DNA from: Clostridia bacterium
GTDB lineage: Bacteria > Bacillota > Clostridia > Oscillospirales > Acutalibacteraceae
Direction: 5' to 3'
DNA length: 64,000 nt
Assembly (NCBI GenBank): GCA_017473165.1
Contig: JAFUNA010000002.1
Coordinates: 1 to 64,000 of the forward strand
The notes under the pieces were generated by a model that saw nothing but the letters and a program-made list of their open reading frames with translations, was not told the origin of the DNA and ran no database searches. The position numbers and the translations under genes are program-made. Each line of letters starts with the position of its first letter. Position 1 is the stretch's first letter. This document shows, piece after piece, positions 43,461-52,575 of this stretch.

Positions 43461-44726
43461 ATGAACATTCAGAATTTATCCCGTGAGCAGCTTTGCGAAA
43501 GACTTGCAGCTCTTACGGAAAAATATAACTCCTACAAAGCTCTCGGACTCAAGCTTGATATGTCCAGAGGCAAGCCCGGCACAGACCAGCTTGAAATCAC
43601 AAACGGTATGCTTGACCCCGCCCTTCTCGGAAATTATAAAGCATCCAATGGCTTTGACGTTCGCAACTACGGAATTCTTGACGGTATTCCCGAATGCAAA
43701 AGCCTTTTTGCCGAGATTTTCGGTGTAAACGAAGATAACGTTATAGTTTTCGGTAATGCAAGCCTCACTATTATGTACGATTACATTGCACAGTGCATGA
43801 TTTTCGGTGCAGGTGCAGAGCCCTGGGCTGCACAGAGCGGAATTAAATTCCTTTGCCCCGTTCCCGGCTACGACAGACATTTCGGAATTCTTGAACATTT
43901 CGGCATCGAAATGATTAACGTTCCCACCGATTCAAACGGCCCCGATATGGATATGATTGACGAGCTTATCAAGGATGAAAAGGTTAAGGGCATTATTTGT
44001 GTTCCCATGTATTCAAATCCCACAGGAATTACCTATTCAGACGAAACAGTACGCCGCTTTGCCGCTCTTAAGCCCGCCGCAAAGGATTTCAGAGTTATCT
44101 GGGATAACGCCTACTGCGTGCATCACGTTACCGATAACCACGATAAGCTTGTTAATATTTTTGAAGCCGCAAAGGAATTCGGTTCGGAGGATATATTCAT
44201 TGAGGTTACTTCAACATCAAAGATTTCATTCCCCGGTGCAGGCGTTTCGGCTCTTGCCGCATCCGATGCAAACATTGCCGCAATAAAAAAGAGAATGACA
44301 ATCCAGACTATCGGCTACGATAAAATCAATATGCTCCGCCATGCAAATTATTTTAAGAATCTTGACGGAATCAAAAAGCATATGCTCCGCCATGCGGAAA
44401 TTCTTAAGCCCAAGTTTGATGCAGTGCTTTCAGCTTTCGAAAACAACCTTGCAGGCAAGGGCATTGCCGAGTGGACCAATCCCAACGGCGGCTACTTTAT
44501 CAGCCTTGATGTTTATGAAGGCTGTGCAAAAAGAACGGTTGCTCTCTGCAAGGAAGCCGGCGTAACTCTTACGGGTGCAGGCGCAACCTATCCCTACGGC
44601 AAAGACCCCGAAGACAAAAATATCCGCATTGCCCCCACCTTCCCGTCAAGGGACGAACTCTGCAAGGCGGTTGAGATTCTTTGCCTTTGCGTCGAAATTG
44701 CCGCAATTGAAAAGATTCTCGGTTAA
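43461..44726 (+). CDS. Aspartate aminotransferase, subgroup Ic type
   Basis: Fold type I PLP aminotransferase of 421 residues. Signatures are MSRGKPGTDQLEI, VFGNASLTIMYD, CPVPGYDRHF, CVPMYSNPTGITYSDE, VIWDNAYCVHH and the Schiff-base lysine in TSTSKISFPGAGVSAL. The MSRGKP motif and the length fit the AspT group rather than classic AspC. It interconverts aspartate and oxaloacetate. CGGAGGTTTGCAAAA precedes the ATG. Its stop overlaps the stop of the converging deacetylase gene. Confidence 0.9.
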   Translation: MNIQNLSREQLCERLAALTEKYNSYKALGLKLDMSRGKPGTDQLEITNGMLDPALLGNYKASNGFDVRNYGILDGIPECKSLFAEIFGVNEDNVIVFGNASLTIMYDYIAQCMIFGAGAEPWAAQSGIKFLCPVPGYDRHFGILEHFGIEMINVPTDSNGPDMDMIDELIKDEKVKGIICVPMYSNPTGITYSDETVRRFAALKPAAKDFRVIWDNAYCVHHVTDNHDKLVNIFEAAKEFGSEDIFIEVTSTSKISFPGAGVSALAASDANIAAIKKRMTIQTIGYDKINMLRHANYFKNLDGIKKHMLRHAEILKPKFDAVLSAFENNLAGKGIAEWTNPNGGYFISLDVYEGCAKRTVALCKEAGVTLTGAGATYPYGKDPEDKNIRIAPTFPSRDELCKAVEILCLCVEIAAIEKILG

Positions 44727-45583
44727 ATTCCCATTTTTTCAAAGAAGCTCTCGGAGCTTATACCGCTTGGTCTGTTATATCTGCCGAGCCCGAAAAGACA
44801 TTCGGGTTCGGCTTTTTTTATTATGTTTATTCGTTCCTCACAGGTAAAGGTTGCTTTTATTCCGCAGGATTTCAGAATATCCCCGCTTTCGGAGCTGAAG
44901 CTGCCGAAGGGATAAGCAAAAGCAACAGGCTCCGTTCCCGTGTGCTCACGCATCTTCATTTTCATTTTTGCCGCATCTGCACTCAAAAATTCACGGTAAT
45001 GCTCAATAGATTCGCTTTTTTTCTTTTTAACTCCCGAACGCTCCGCAGTATTCTTGTGCAAATCATATGAGTGGCTTTGGATTTCGATTATATTTCCCTC
45101 GCAAAGCTCTTTTATTTCCCGCCAGTTCAGGTTAGAATAATTAAGGTTATGGTCATCAAGCTCCGTATATCTGTCCGCAAGAGCACCGACCGCAAACCCG
45201 ACCGCTGTAAATTCGTATTGCTCCAGAAGCGGCTTTGCATATTCATATAGAGTTTCGTTGCCGTCATCGAAGGTTATAAGAATTGCATTTTCGGGTAAAT
45301 CTGTTCTGCCTTCCGAAAAATCAACAAGCTGCTTAATTGTTACGGTTTCATATCCGTTGTTTTTCAGATACCTCAAATCCTTTTCAAACTGTTCAAGAGT
45401 CAGAACATATTTGCCCGCTTTTGAATCGGATTTTGTAAGCTGATGATACATCACAACAGGCAGACGCACTCCCTCAACACGGCTTGATGCTTCAATAAAG
45501 CTGACGCTTGCAGAAAAAAGCAGCAATACACACACCGCACCGAATGCAATCCATGCAGCCGCTTTCTTATATTTTATTACCAT
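44723..45583 (-). CDS. Membrane-anchored polysaccharide deacetylase
   Basis: A 286-residue NodB-domain protein. A single N-terminal membrane segment (AAAWIAFGAVCVLLLFSASV) anchors it outside the membrane. The catalytic domain has VVMYHQLT, the NodB motif ILITFDDGNET, and the metal motif IQSHSYDLHKN. Such enzymes remove acetyl groups from peptidoglycan or surface glycans. The start at 45583 follows AGAGAGTGTATATT. It shares 3 bp with the converging aminotransferase stop, with no terminator between. Confidence 0.87.
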   Translation of the reverse strand: MVIKYKKAAAWIAFGAVCVLLLFSASVSFIEASSRVEGVRLPVVMYHQLTKSDSKAGKYVLTLEQFEKDLRYLKNNGYETVTIKQLVDFSEGRTDLPENAILITFDDGNETLYEYAKPLLEQYEFTAVGFAVGALADRYTELDDHNLNYSNLNWREIKELCEGNIIEIQSHSYDLHKNTAERSGVKKKKSESIEHYREFLSADAAKMKMKMREHTGTEPVAFAYPFGSFSSESGDILKSCGIKATFTCEERINIIKKAEPECLFGLGRYNRPSGISSESFFEKMGI

Positions 45584-45662
45584 AATATACACTCTCTTTC
45601 GGTACATCATATTCCCGAAGGAATTGTTTTAGAATAGTTCACATAAAAATTATATTTTTCTG

Positions 45663-45691
45663 TTGATTTTATGTGAAGAATAAATTATAGT
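45663..45691 (+). promoter_or_regulatory. Promoter of the Na/Pi cotransporter gene
   Basis: TTGATT (45663-45668), 17-bp spacer, TATAGT (45686-45691). Confidence 0.6.
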
Positions 45692-45720
45692 AAAATTACG
45701 GAATAATCGGAGGTTATAAC

Positions 45721-47466
45721 ATGAGCATTCTTAATATATTCACTCTTCTCGGAGGACTTGCCCTGTTCCTTTTCGGAATGAGTACCATGTCAAACGGACT
45801 TGAAAAAACTGCGGGCGGAAAGCTTGAAAAAATTCTTCGCAAAATGACGGACAAGCCCATAAAAGCATTGATACTCGGTGCAGGAATAACGGCAACGATT
45901 CAGTCATCCTCCGCCGTAACGGTTATGCTTGTCGGTCTTGTCAACTCGGGCATAATGCAGCTCGGTCAGGCAATCGGCGTTATTATGGGTTCAAACATCG
46001 GTACAACCGTAACGGCATGGCTTTTGAGCCTTGCGGGAATTGAAAGCGACAACATATTTGTCAGCCTTCTCAAGCCTTCATCATTTTCACCGATTGTTGC
46101 ATTTATCGGAATTCTGCTCATCATGGTTGCCAAAAAGCAGAAGCTCAAGGATATCGGCAGCATATGCATGGGCTTTGCGGTTCTGATGTTCGGCATGGAA
46201 TTCATGAGCGACTCCATGTCACCGCTTGCCGAAATGGAAGAATTCCGCAATCTTATGGTTATGTTCAACAATCCCCTGCTCGGTCTTGCCGTGGGAGTAA
46301 TCATGACCGCAATCATTCAGAGTTCCTCTGCAACCGTCGGTATTTTGCAGGCTCTTTCGCTCACGGGAGCACTTTCATATAACATGGCGATTCCCATAAT
46401 CATGGGTCAGAATATCGGAACGTGTATTACTGCGGTTATTTCGAGCATCGGTGTAAGCAAAAACGCAAAGCGTGTTTCGGTTGTTCACGTTTATTTCAAT
46501 CTGATTGGTACGGCAATCCTGCTCTCTGCGTTTTACGGTGCAAACGCTGTCTTTGATTTCGCCTTTGCGGATTCCTCGATTGACCCCGCAGGAATTGCGG
46601 TTGTTCACAGCATTTTCAACATCGTAACAACGGTTATTCTTTTCCCCTTCTCAAAGCAGCTTGAAAAGCTTGCGGTCAAAACCGTTAAAGACAAAAACGA
46701 AAAAACAAAGGAAACCTTCATCGACGACAGACTGCTCGGCACACCCGCTCTTGCAGTTTCGGAGTGCCGCAACTATACGGTTGAAATGGGCAAAAAGGCA
46801 ATCGAAACCCTGCTTGATTCCGTTTCGCTTGTGTCTGAATTCGACCCAAAGCTTGCTGAATCGGTTGTTGAAAATGAAGGTATTCTCGATAACTATGAGG
46901 ACAAACTCGGAACATTCCTTGTTAAGGTTTCAGCACAGGAACTCACAAACGAGGACAGCAACACAGTTTCAACACTGCTCCATGCCATCGGCGATTTTGA
47001 AAGAATCGGTGACCATGCAGTCAACATCATGAAAACAGCAAAGGAAATCAACGAAAAGGGCATCAGCTTTTCCGATGAAGCAAAAAAAGAGCTTGCCGTT
47101 GCAGAAAATGCAATCAGAGAAATTCTTGAAATAACCCGCATTGCCTTTTCTGAAAACAAGCCCGAAATTGCTCTTGAGGTTGAGCCTCTTGAGCAGGTTA
47201 TTGACGGCTTGCTCAAGAAAATCAAGTCAAGACACATTTCACGTCTTACCGACGGCAACTGCACAATTGAGCTCGGCTTCATTCTTTCGGATTTGATTAC
47301 AAATTACGAAAGAGTTTCCGACCATTGCTCAAACATTGCGGTTTGTGTTATCAGAATTTCCGACTCAATGTTTGACATTCACCAGTATCTTAATGATTAT
47401 AAAACAACGGACAATCCCGAATTCAGAGAAAAATATAAGAGCTATAAAGTGAAATACAGTATATAA
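45721..47466 (+). CDS. Na/Pi cotransporter family protein with PhoU-like domain
   Basis: A 581-residue membrane protein. The transport domain has the two inverted QSSSA repeats typical of NptA-type carriers (TATIQSSSAVTVML near 60; TAIIQSSSATVGIL near 200) with MGSNIGTTVTAW and MGQNIGTCITAV. Residues 350-560 form a cytoplasmic PhoU-like helical domain (GDFERIGDHAVNIM; NYERVSDHCSNIAV). It imports phosphate with sodium, perhaps gated by the PhoU domain. CGGAGGTTATAAC precedes the ATG. Confidence 0.94.
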   Translation: MSILNIFTLLGGLALFLFGMSTMSNGLEKTAGGKLEKILRKMTDKPIKALILGAGITATIQSSSAVTVMLVGLVNSGIMQLGQAIGVIMGSNIGTTVTAWLLSLAGIESDNIFVSLLKPSSFSPIVAFIGILLIMVAKKQKLKDIGSICMGFAVLMFGMEFMSDSMSPLAEMEEFRNLMVMFNNPLLGLAVGVIMTAIIQSSSATVGILQALSLTGALSYNMAIPIIMGQNIGTCITAVISSIGVSKNAKRVSVVHVYFNLIGTAILLSAFYGANAVFDFAFADSSIDPAGIAVVHSIFNIVTTVILFPFSKQLEKLAVKTVKDKNEKTKETFIDDRLLGTPALAVSECRNYTVEMGKKAIETLLDSVSLVSEFDPKLAESVVENEGILDNYEDKLGTFLVKVSAQELTNEDSNTVSTLLHAIGDFERIGDHAVNIMKTAKEINEKGISFSDEAKKELAVAENAIREILEITRIAFSENKPEIALEVEPLEQVIDGLLKKIKSRHISRLTDGNCTIELGFILSDLITNYERVSDHCSNIAVCVIRISDSMFDIHQYLNDYKTTDNPEFREKYKSYKVKYSI

Positions 47467-47485
47467 ATCAGACCTGGCAATAAAA

Positions 47486-47525
47486 AATCCCGATGTTTTG
47501 CGTTTGCAGAACATCGGGTAACTTT
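47486..47525. terminator. Bidirectional terminator
   Basis: CCCGATGTT / AACATCGGG around a 12-nt loop, flanked by A- and T-runs. Confidence 0.85.
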
Positions 47526-48110
47526 TTATTTGGTTGTCTTTGCTTTCTGAAGTCCGTCATTAATGATATTCCAGATTTCATTATTGGTTTCTTCAAGATT
47601 ATCGGAAACGGTTACGGGGTCAAAAAACTGAATTGTAATGCTCTTTCTGAAAAATTTATATCTTCCCGTTATGACAAACGGAACAATTCTCGAATTTGTT
47701 TCGTGTGCCATTTTTACCGCTCCGAATTTAAACGGAAGAAGCGTTCCTCTTGCATTGTTGACCTTTCCCTCGGGGAAAAGACCGATAACCTTGTCGTCCT
47801 CAAGAACTTCAATTGCACTTTCAAGTGCTTCCTTATCCTTACGTTCCCTGTGAACGGGTATAATTCCGAACGGAACAAAAAATCTTCTCAAAGGCGGCTC
47901 GGCAAGCTCGCTCTTTGCAAGAAAATGAACAACTCTTTCAGTTGAAGCGGCAACGGTTATGCAGTCCATAAAATGAGTGTGGTTGCCTGCAATAACAACT
48001 CTTCCTTCTTCGGGAATCTTTTCGTTGCCTATTATTGTTGGCTTAAATAAAAAATTAAACAAAAAACAAAGAGTACCTCTGTGTTTCAGATATGCTTTGG
48101 GCTCTTCCAT
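47526..48110 (-). CDS. plsC: 1-acyl-sn-glycerol-3-phosphate acyltransferase
   Basis: A 194-residue membrane-associated acyltransferase making phosphatidic acid. It has the HX4D motif (GNHTHFMD), FGIIPVHRERKD, the FPEG motif (IGLFPEGKVN) and VPFVITGRY. The start at 48110 follows GGAGGAAAAACCG. It is monocistronic. Confidence 0.92.
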   Translation of the reverse strand: MEEPKAYLKHRGTLCFLFNFLFKPTIIGNEKIPEEGRVVIAGNHTHFMDCITVAASTERVVHFLAKSELAEPPLRRFFVPFGIIPVHRERKDKEALESAIEVLEDDKVIGLFPEGKVNNARGTLLPFKFGAVKMAHETNSRIVPFVITGRYKFFRKSITIQFFDPVTVSDNLEETNNEIWNIINDGLQKAKTTK

Positions 48111-48184
48111 CGGTTTTTCCTCCAAATATCTTCATGTTCGGTTAATTTTAACATATAAAAACAAAATAAACAAGTGCCAAAGTA

Positions 48185-48213
48185 TTGAAAACCGTCACTT
48201 TTTGTGATATAAT
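48185..48213 (+). promoter_or_regulatory. Promoter of nanE, abutting its start codon
   Basis: TTGAAA (48185-48190), 17-bp spacer, TATAAT (48208-48213). The ATG follows only 7 bases after the -10 box, so transcription should start at or within 2 bases of the start codon. Confidence 0.75.
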
Positions 48214-48220
48214 TTCAAGC

Positions 48221-48925
48221 ATGAAAAAATTAACCAACACACAAATTCTTGAACAAATCAAAGGCGGACTCATAGTTTCCTGTCAAGCCTTGTCAACAGA
48301 GCCATTATATGACAGCTACATAATGAGCAAAATGGCTTATGCCGCACTCCTCGGCGGTGCCGTGGGAATAAGAGCAAATACTGTTGTTGACATTCTGGCT
48401 ATCAGGGAAAGAGTTGACCTGCCGATTATCGGCATCATCAAAGAAGAATACCCCGACAGCGATGTTTACATCACGCCCACCATGAAGGAAGTTGATGCTC
48501 TTGTTGAAATCGGCTGCGAAATCATTGCACTCGATGCAACAAACAGAGTAAGACCCGGCGGAGTTACTTTTGAGGAATTCTTCAAAGAAGTAAGGGCAAA
48601 ATATCCTGACCAGCTCTTTATGGCAGATACAAGCTGCTTTGAAGAGGGCAAGCTTGCTCTTGAGCTTGGTTTTGACCTTCTCGGCACAACCATGAGCGGC
48701 TATACGCCTTATACCAAAGGCACTCCCCTGCCCGATTTTAACCTTATGAGAAGATATAAGGAAGAACTCGGTGCAACGGTTATTGCAGAGGGCGGAATCT
48801 GGGTTCCCGAACAGCTTGTTGAAGCATTCAGAAACGGTGCTCATGCAGCTGTTGTAGGCACGGCAATCACAAGACCCATGGACATCACAAAGCGTTTTGT
48901 TAAGGCTATAGCAACCGCCGATTGA
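48221..48925 (+). CDS. nanE: N-acetylmannosamine-6-phosphate 2-epimerase
   Basis: Converts ManNAc-6-P to GlcNAc-6-P in sialic acid use. The 234-residue TIM barrel carries GGLIVSCQALSTEPL, LGGAVGIRAN, IIGIIKEEYPDSDVYITPT, IIALDATNR and VIAEGGIWVPEQL. No ribosome site precedes the ATG at 48221 and the -10 box ends 8 bases before it, so the message is probably leaderless. The stop codon lies within an arm of a large inverted repeat that reaches the nanK ribosome site. The lyase NanA is not in the window. Confidence 0.94.
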   Translation: MKKLTNTQILEQIKGGLIVSCQALSTEPLYDSYIMSKMAYAALLGGAVGIRANTVVDILAIRERVDLPIIGIIKEEYPDSDVYITPTMKEVDALVEIGCEIIALDATNRVRPGGVTFEEFFKEVRAKYPDQLFMADTSCFEEGKLALELGFDLLGTTMSGYTPYTKGTPLPDFNLMRRYKEELGATVIAEGGIWVPEQLVEAFRNGAHAAVVGTAITRPMDITKRFVKAIATAD

Positions 48926-49069
48926 ATCGTAAGCATAATTCTCAGCGGTTCATTTTCCGTCATAAACGCCATAAATACTCGTTAATACACAAAGTATTGC
49001 CTGCGTTTCATGACGTTTCTGACAAAAAATCATCTCGCCGATAATCACACTCCGATTCAATCGGCGGTT
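48913..49069. repeat. Nested 17-bp inverted repeat spanning the nanE-nanK gap
   Basis: AACCGCCGATTGAATCG (48913-48929, containing the nanE stop) is exactly complementary to 49053-49069. Inside it CGTCATAAACGC (48958-48969) pairs with GCGTTTCATGACG (49003-49015, one bulge) and AATACT (48974-48979) with AGTATT (48993-48998). The whole gap can fold into one long hairpin ending 3 bases before the nanK GGAGG. Confidence 0.85.
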
Positions 49070-49084
49070 ACCGGAGGAAAGCAA

Positions 49085-49960
49085 ATGAAAATCCTTGCCT
49101 TTGACATCGGCGGAACAGAAATAAAATATGCCTTTTGTGATGAAAACTTCAATCTTTCCGAAAGTAAATCCGTTCCCACAAACGCACACGAAGGCGGCAA
49201 AAGGATAATCGAGCGAGTTGTTGAGATTATCAAAAGCTGCGAGGGCGTTGACAGAATCGGGATTTCAACCGCAGGACAGGTTGACAGCGTTAAGGGCGAA
49301 ATTATTTTTGCAACCGACAGTATTCCCGGCTACACGGGAACAAAAATCAAGGAAATTATTGAGGCAGAAACAGGCATTCCGACGGCGGTTGAAAACGATG
49401 TTAATTCCGCTGCAATCGGTGAAGCGGTTTTCGGTGCGGCAAAGGGCTGCTCCGACTTTATATGCCTCACATACGGCACGGGCATCGGCGGTGCAATTTT
49501 CCTTGGCGGCAAGCTTTTCACGGGCAGCTCATTCTCTGCAGGCGAATTCGGTCACATGATAACCCATGCAGACGGCAAAAGCTGCACCTGCGGCGGAAGC
49601 GGATGCTACGAAGCATATGCATCATCAACAGCACTCGTTAAATCCGTCAGCGAATTTCTCGGCAGACCCGTCAACGGCAGAGAGGTTTTTGAAAACTTCG
49701 GCAATCCCGAAATCAAAAAGCTGATTAACAATTGGATTGATGAAATCGTTATCGGTCTTAAGAGCCTTGTTTATATTTTCAACCCCAAGCTCATTGTTGC
49801 GGGCGGCGGAATAATGAACGAGGCATATATAACCGATGAAATCAACGTCAGACTACAAAAAACTCTGATGAACAGCTTCAGAAACGTCAAAGTTGTCAAG
49901 GCACAAATGGGCAACGACGCCAACAAACTCGGCGCAGCATATCTTGCCTCAAAATTATAA
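49085..49960 (+). CDS. ROK-family sugar kinase, probably N-acetylmannosamine kinase
   Basis: A 291-residue ROK kinase: phosphate-1 motif AFDIGGTEIKYA, GISTAGQVDS, VENDVNSAAIGE, YGTGIGGAI, and the zinc motif CTCGGSGCYEAYAS near residue 167. It lies directly downstream of nanE, so ManNAc kinase (NanK) is likely, although glucokinase is possible for this family. ACCGGAGGAAAGCAA precedes the ATG. Confidence 0.88.
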   Translation: MKILAFDIGGTEIKYAFCDENFNLSESKSVPTNAHEGGKRIIERVVEIIKSCEGVDRIGISTAGQVDSVKGEIIFATDSIPGYTGTKIKEIIEAETGIPTAVENDVNSAAIGEAVFGAAKGCSDFICLTYGTGIGGAIFLGGKLFTGSSFSAGEFGHMITHADGKSCTCGGSGCYEAYASSTALVKSVSEFLGRPVNGREVFENFGNPEIKKLINNWIDEIVIGLKSLVYIFNPKLIVAGGGIMNEAYITDEINVRLQKTLMNSFRNVKVVKAQMGNDANKLGAAYLASKL

Positions 49961-49967
49961 AAAATCA

Positions 49968-49995
49968 GGAACGGTTTTTGCCGTTCCTTTTTTCT
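49968..49995 (+). terminator. Terminator of nanE-nanK
   Basis: AGGAACGG-TTTTTG-CCGTTCCT followed by TTTTT. Confidence 0.92.
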
Positions 49996-50022
49996 TGATA
50001 TTTTATATTCTTGTGTTATAAT
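49995..50022 (+). promoter_or_regulatory. Promoter of the polytopic membrane protein gene
   Basis: TTGATA (49995-50000), 16-bp spacer, TATAAT (50017-50022). Confidence 0.65.
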
Positions 50023-50048
50023 TAAACAGATAATAACGGAGGGGTTTT

Positions 50049-51296
50049 ATGAAAGAAAAATTATATACGTTGACTAATCAATATAAAATATACATTGTTT
50101 TCTTTATAATTGCCTTGTTTATACATATGTTTTTACCTTTGAGCTGGGCGGATGATGCCGTTTTTATGAAAAAGGTTGCCGAAGCAGATATTCTATCCTT
50201 TTTAAACGGCAGTGCAAGACCTTTTACCGACGGCATGACATATATATTAATCAAAAACCAATGGCTTTGGCGTATTTTAAATCCGCTTATTCTTACGTTT
50301 CTGTCCTTGTCAATAATCAAAACCGCACCTATTATGCCCGATAAAAAAAGCATCATTTTAGTTTGTGCTTCAATCACCTTCCCGACAATGATTATGGTTG
50401 ATGCAGGATTTGTTGCAACAACGGTAAACTATCTCTGGGCAGTAACCTTCGGTTTACTCAATCTTCTGCCCTTGGTTAACTCATACTATGGCAGAAAAAA
50501 CAACATGGTTATTCTTGCTTTGCTTATTCCTTTGCTTATATATTCAACAAATATGCAGCAGATGTGTGCTGTTTTGCTTGCCGTATTTCTTTTCGCAAAC
50601 ATTTATTTTATAGCCAAGAAAACTTTCAAACCGTATCTCATTCTTCAGTTTGCAATCACCCTTTTGGGTACATTATCTTCCCTTTCACTTAATTTCACGG
50701 GTGATAATTCACGGTTCGTAAGAGAATCGGGCAGATATTTTCCCGATTTTGATAAGCTGAATATCTTTGAAAAAACCGAACTCGGTTTTTCATCAACTTT
50801 CTATTGCATGACAATGGAAACACGGTTTGCGTTTGCGGGATTCATAGTTTTCGCTTCATTTTTGGCTGTAATGTGTTTCAAAAAGAAAAAATCAATACTC
50901 ATAAAAGCTCTCTCTTGCGTTCCTGTTGTTTATTCACTTGTTTTCGGCGTTGCCTCATTATTCACCGAAAGCAGTATCGCAGGCGATTTGAAACACTTCA
51001 GAATGACCAAGGCTTTTTATTCCTTTGAGCCTGTTGTTGACATCATTTTTATAATTATATTAGTTGTTCTGATGTTCTGCATATGGAATCTTCTTGAAGA
51101 TATGGGACAAAAACTTTTTGCGGAAAGTGCATTTCTGCTGGGACTCGGTTCAAGAATGCTTATGGGATTTTCTCCTACCGTCTGGGCATCGGGATACCGA
51201 ACATTCTGCATAATGTTCATTTCATTTATTTATATCGCTTTAATTGTACTCAATCAAAACAAGAAAACAAAATCATTAATGATAAAATTTAAATAA
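50049..51296 (+). CDS. Polytopic membrane protein, possibly DUF6056 / GT-C-like
   Basis: A 415-residue protein with about ten hydrophobic helices, starting with a helix YIVFFIIALFIHMFLPLSW followed at once by an exposed DD (WADDAVFMKKV). A loop with conserved-looking WRILNP and TDGMTYIL follows. An acidic pair just after the first helix is the hallmark of GT-C glycosyltransferases that use lipid-linked sugars, and of DUF6056 proteins; I infer a role in modifying surface glycans. It is AT-rich compared with neighbours. CGGAGGGGTTTT precedes the ATG. Confidence 0.6.
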   Translation: MKEKLYTLTNQYKIYIVFFIIALFIHMFLPLSWADDAVFMKKVAEADILSFLNGSARPFTDGMTYILIKNQWLWRILNPLILTFLSLSIIKTAPIMPDKKSIILVCASITFPTMIMVDAGFVATTVNYLWAVTFGLLNLLPLVNSYYGRKNNMVILALLIPLLIYSTNMQQMCAVLLAVFLFANIYFIAKKTFKPYLILQFAITLLGTLSSLSLNFTGDNSRFVRESGRYFPDFDKLNIFEKTELGFSSTFYCMTMETRFAFAGFIVFASFLAVMCFKKKKSILIKALSCVPVVYSLVFGVASLFTESSIAGDLKHFRMTKAFYSFEPVVDIIFIIILVVLMFCIWNLLEDMGQKLFAESAFLLGLGSRMLMGFSPTVWASGYRTFCIMFISFIYIALIVLNQNKKTKSLMIKFK

Positions 51297-51320
51297 TAAA
51301 ATATTTATTTCGGTGATATT

Positions 51321-52538
51321 ATGAGATATTTTGAAAAATCGAAAAAGCTTGATAACGTCTGCTATGACATAAGAGGTCCTGTTATGGACGAGGCAAACCG
51401 CATGGAGGCTAACGGAATTGAGATTTTAAAGCTCAATATCGGTAACCCTGCCCCCTTCGGCTTAACCGCTCCCGACGAAATCATAGTTGATATGATTTAT
51501 AACCTCAAATCAACAGAGGGCTATTCCGAATCAAAGGGTCTTTTCTCCGCACGAAAAGCAATCATGCAGTATTGCCAGCTCAAAGGTATTCCCGATGTGG
51601 GCGTTAACGATATCTACACGGGAAACGGTGTCAGCGAGCTGATAACCATGTCCATGCAAGGTCTGCTTGATTCGGGCGATGAAATCCTTGTTCCCATGCC
51701 CGACTATCCCCTCTGGACTGCATCCGTTACCCTTGCGGGCGGTAAAGCCGTTCATTATATCTGCGACGAAAAAGCAGACTGGAATCCCGATATTGATGAC
51801 ATCAAAAAGAAAATAACACCCAACACAAAGGGTATTGTTGTTATTAATCCCAACAACCCGACAGGTGCACTTTATTCAAAGGATATCCTTGAACAGATTG
51901 TTCAGATTGCCCGTGAAAACGAGCTTATACTCTTTGCCGATGAAATCTATGACCGCCTTGTGCTTGACGGAGAGGAGCACGTTGCACTTGCATCCCTTGC
52001 TCCCGATTTGCCGACAGTCTGCTTTAACGGACTTTCGAAGTCACATAAGGTTGCAGGATTCCGCTGCGGATGGATGTGTCTTGCAGGCGATAAATCGAAA
52101 GCAAAGGGATATATCGAAGGTCTCAATCTGCTTTCTTCCATGCGTCTTTGCTCAAACGTGCCCGCACAAAGCATAATTCAGACGGCATTGGGCGGAATTC
52201 AGTCGGGCGACAAGCTTTTGCAGCCCGGCGGCAGAATTTACGAACAGAGAAACTACATTTATGAGGCGTTGAACAACATTCCCGGCATTTCGGCAACCAA
52301 GCCCAAGGGTGCATTCTATATTTTCCCGAAGCTCGACACCAAAAAGTTCAACATCACAAACGATGAACAGTTTGCTCTCGATTTGCTCCATGAAAAGAAA
52401 ATTCTTGTTACCTGCGGAACGGGCTTCAACTGGAAAGCTCCCGACCATTTCAGAATTGTTTTCCTGCCCGACATAATAATGCTTGAGTCTGCCATAGAAA
52501 AATTAGGCGACTTCCTTGACGGATACAAACAGAAATAA
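51321..52538 (+). CDS. Alanine aminotransferase AlaA-type
   Basis: Fold type I PLP aminotransferase of 405 residues, the same length as E. coli AlaA. It has the N-terminal YDIRGPVMDEANRM, LKLNIGNPAPFG, PMPDYPLWTASVT, INPNNPTGALYS, ADEIYDRLV and the lysine in FNGLSKSHKVAGFRCGW. It makes alanine from pyruvate with glutamate. The start follows CGGTGATATT. It ends at a terminator. Confidence 0.92.
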   Translation: MRYFEKSKKLDNVCYDIRGPVMDEANRMEANGIEILKLNIGNPAPFGLTAPDEIIVDMIYNLKSTEGYSESKGLFSARKAIMQYCQLKGIPDVGVNDIYTGNGVSELITMSMQGLLDSGDEILVPMPDYPLWTASVTLAGGKAVHYICDEKADWNPDIDDIKKKITPNTKGIVVINPNNPTGALYSKDILEQIVQIARENELILFADEIYDRLVLDGEEHVALASLAPDLPTVCFNGLSKSHKVAGFRCGWMCLAGDKSKAKGYIEGLNLLSSMRLCSNVPAQSIIQTALGGIQSGDKLLQPGGRIYEQRNYIYEALNNIPGISATKPKGAFYIFPKLDTKKFNITNDEQFALDLLHEKKILVTCGTGFNWKAPDHFRIVFLPDIIMLESAIEKLGDFLDGYKQK

Positions 52539-52542
52539 AAAC

Positions 52543-52570
52543 GGGGCTGCATAGTACAGCCCCTTTATTT
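52543..52570. terminator. Terminator between the aminotransferase and phosphoesterase genes
   Basis: GGGGCTG-CATAGTA-CAGCCCC followed by TTTATTTTT. Confidence 0.88.
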
Positions 52571-52575
52571 TTCGA

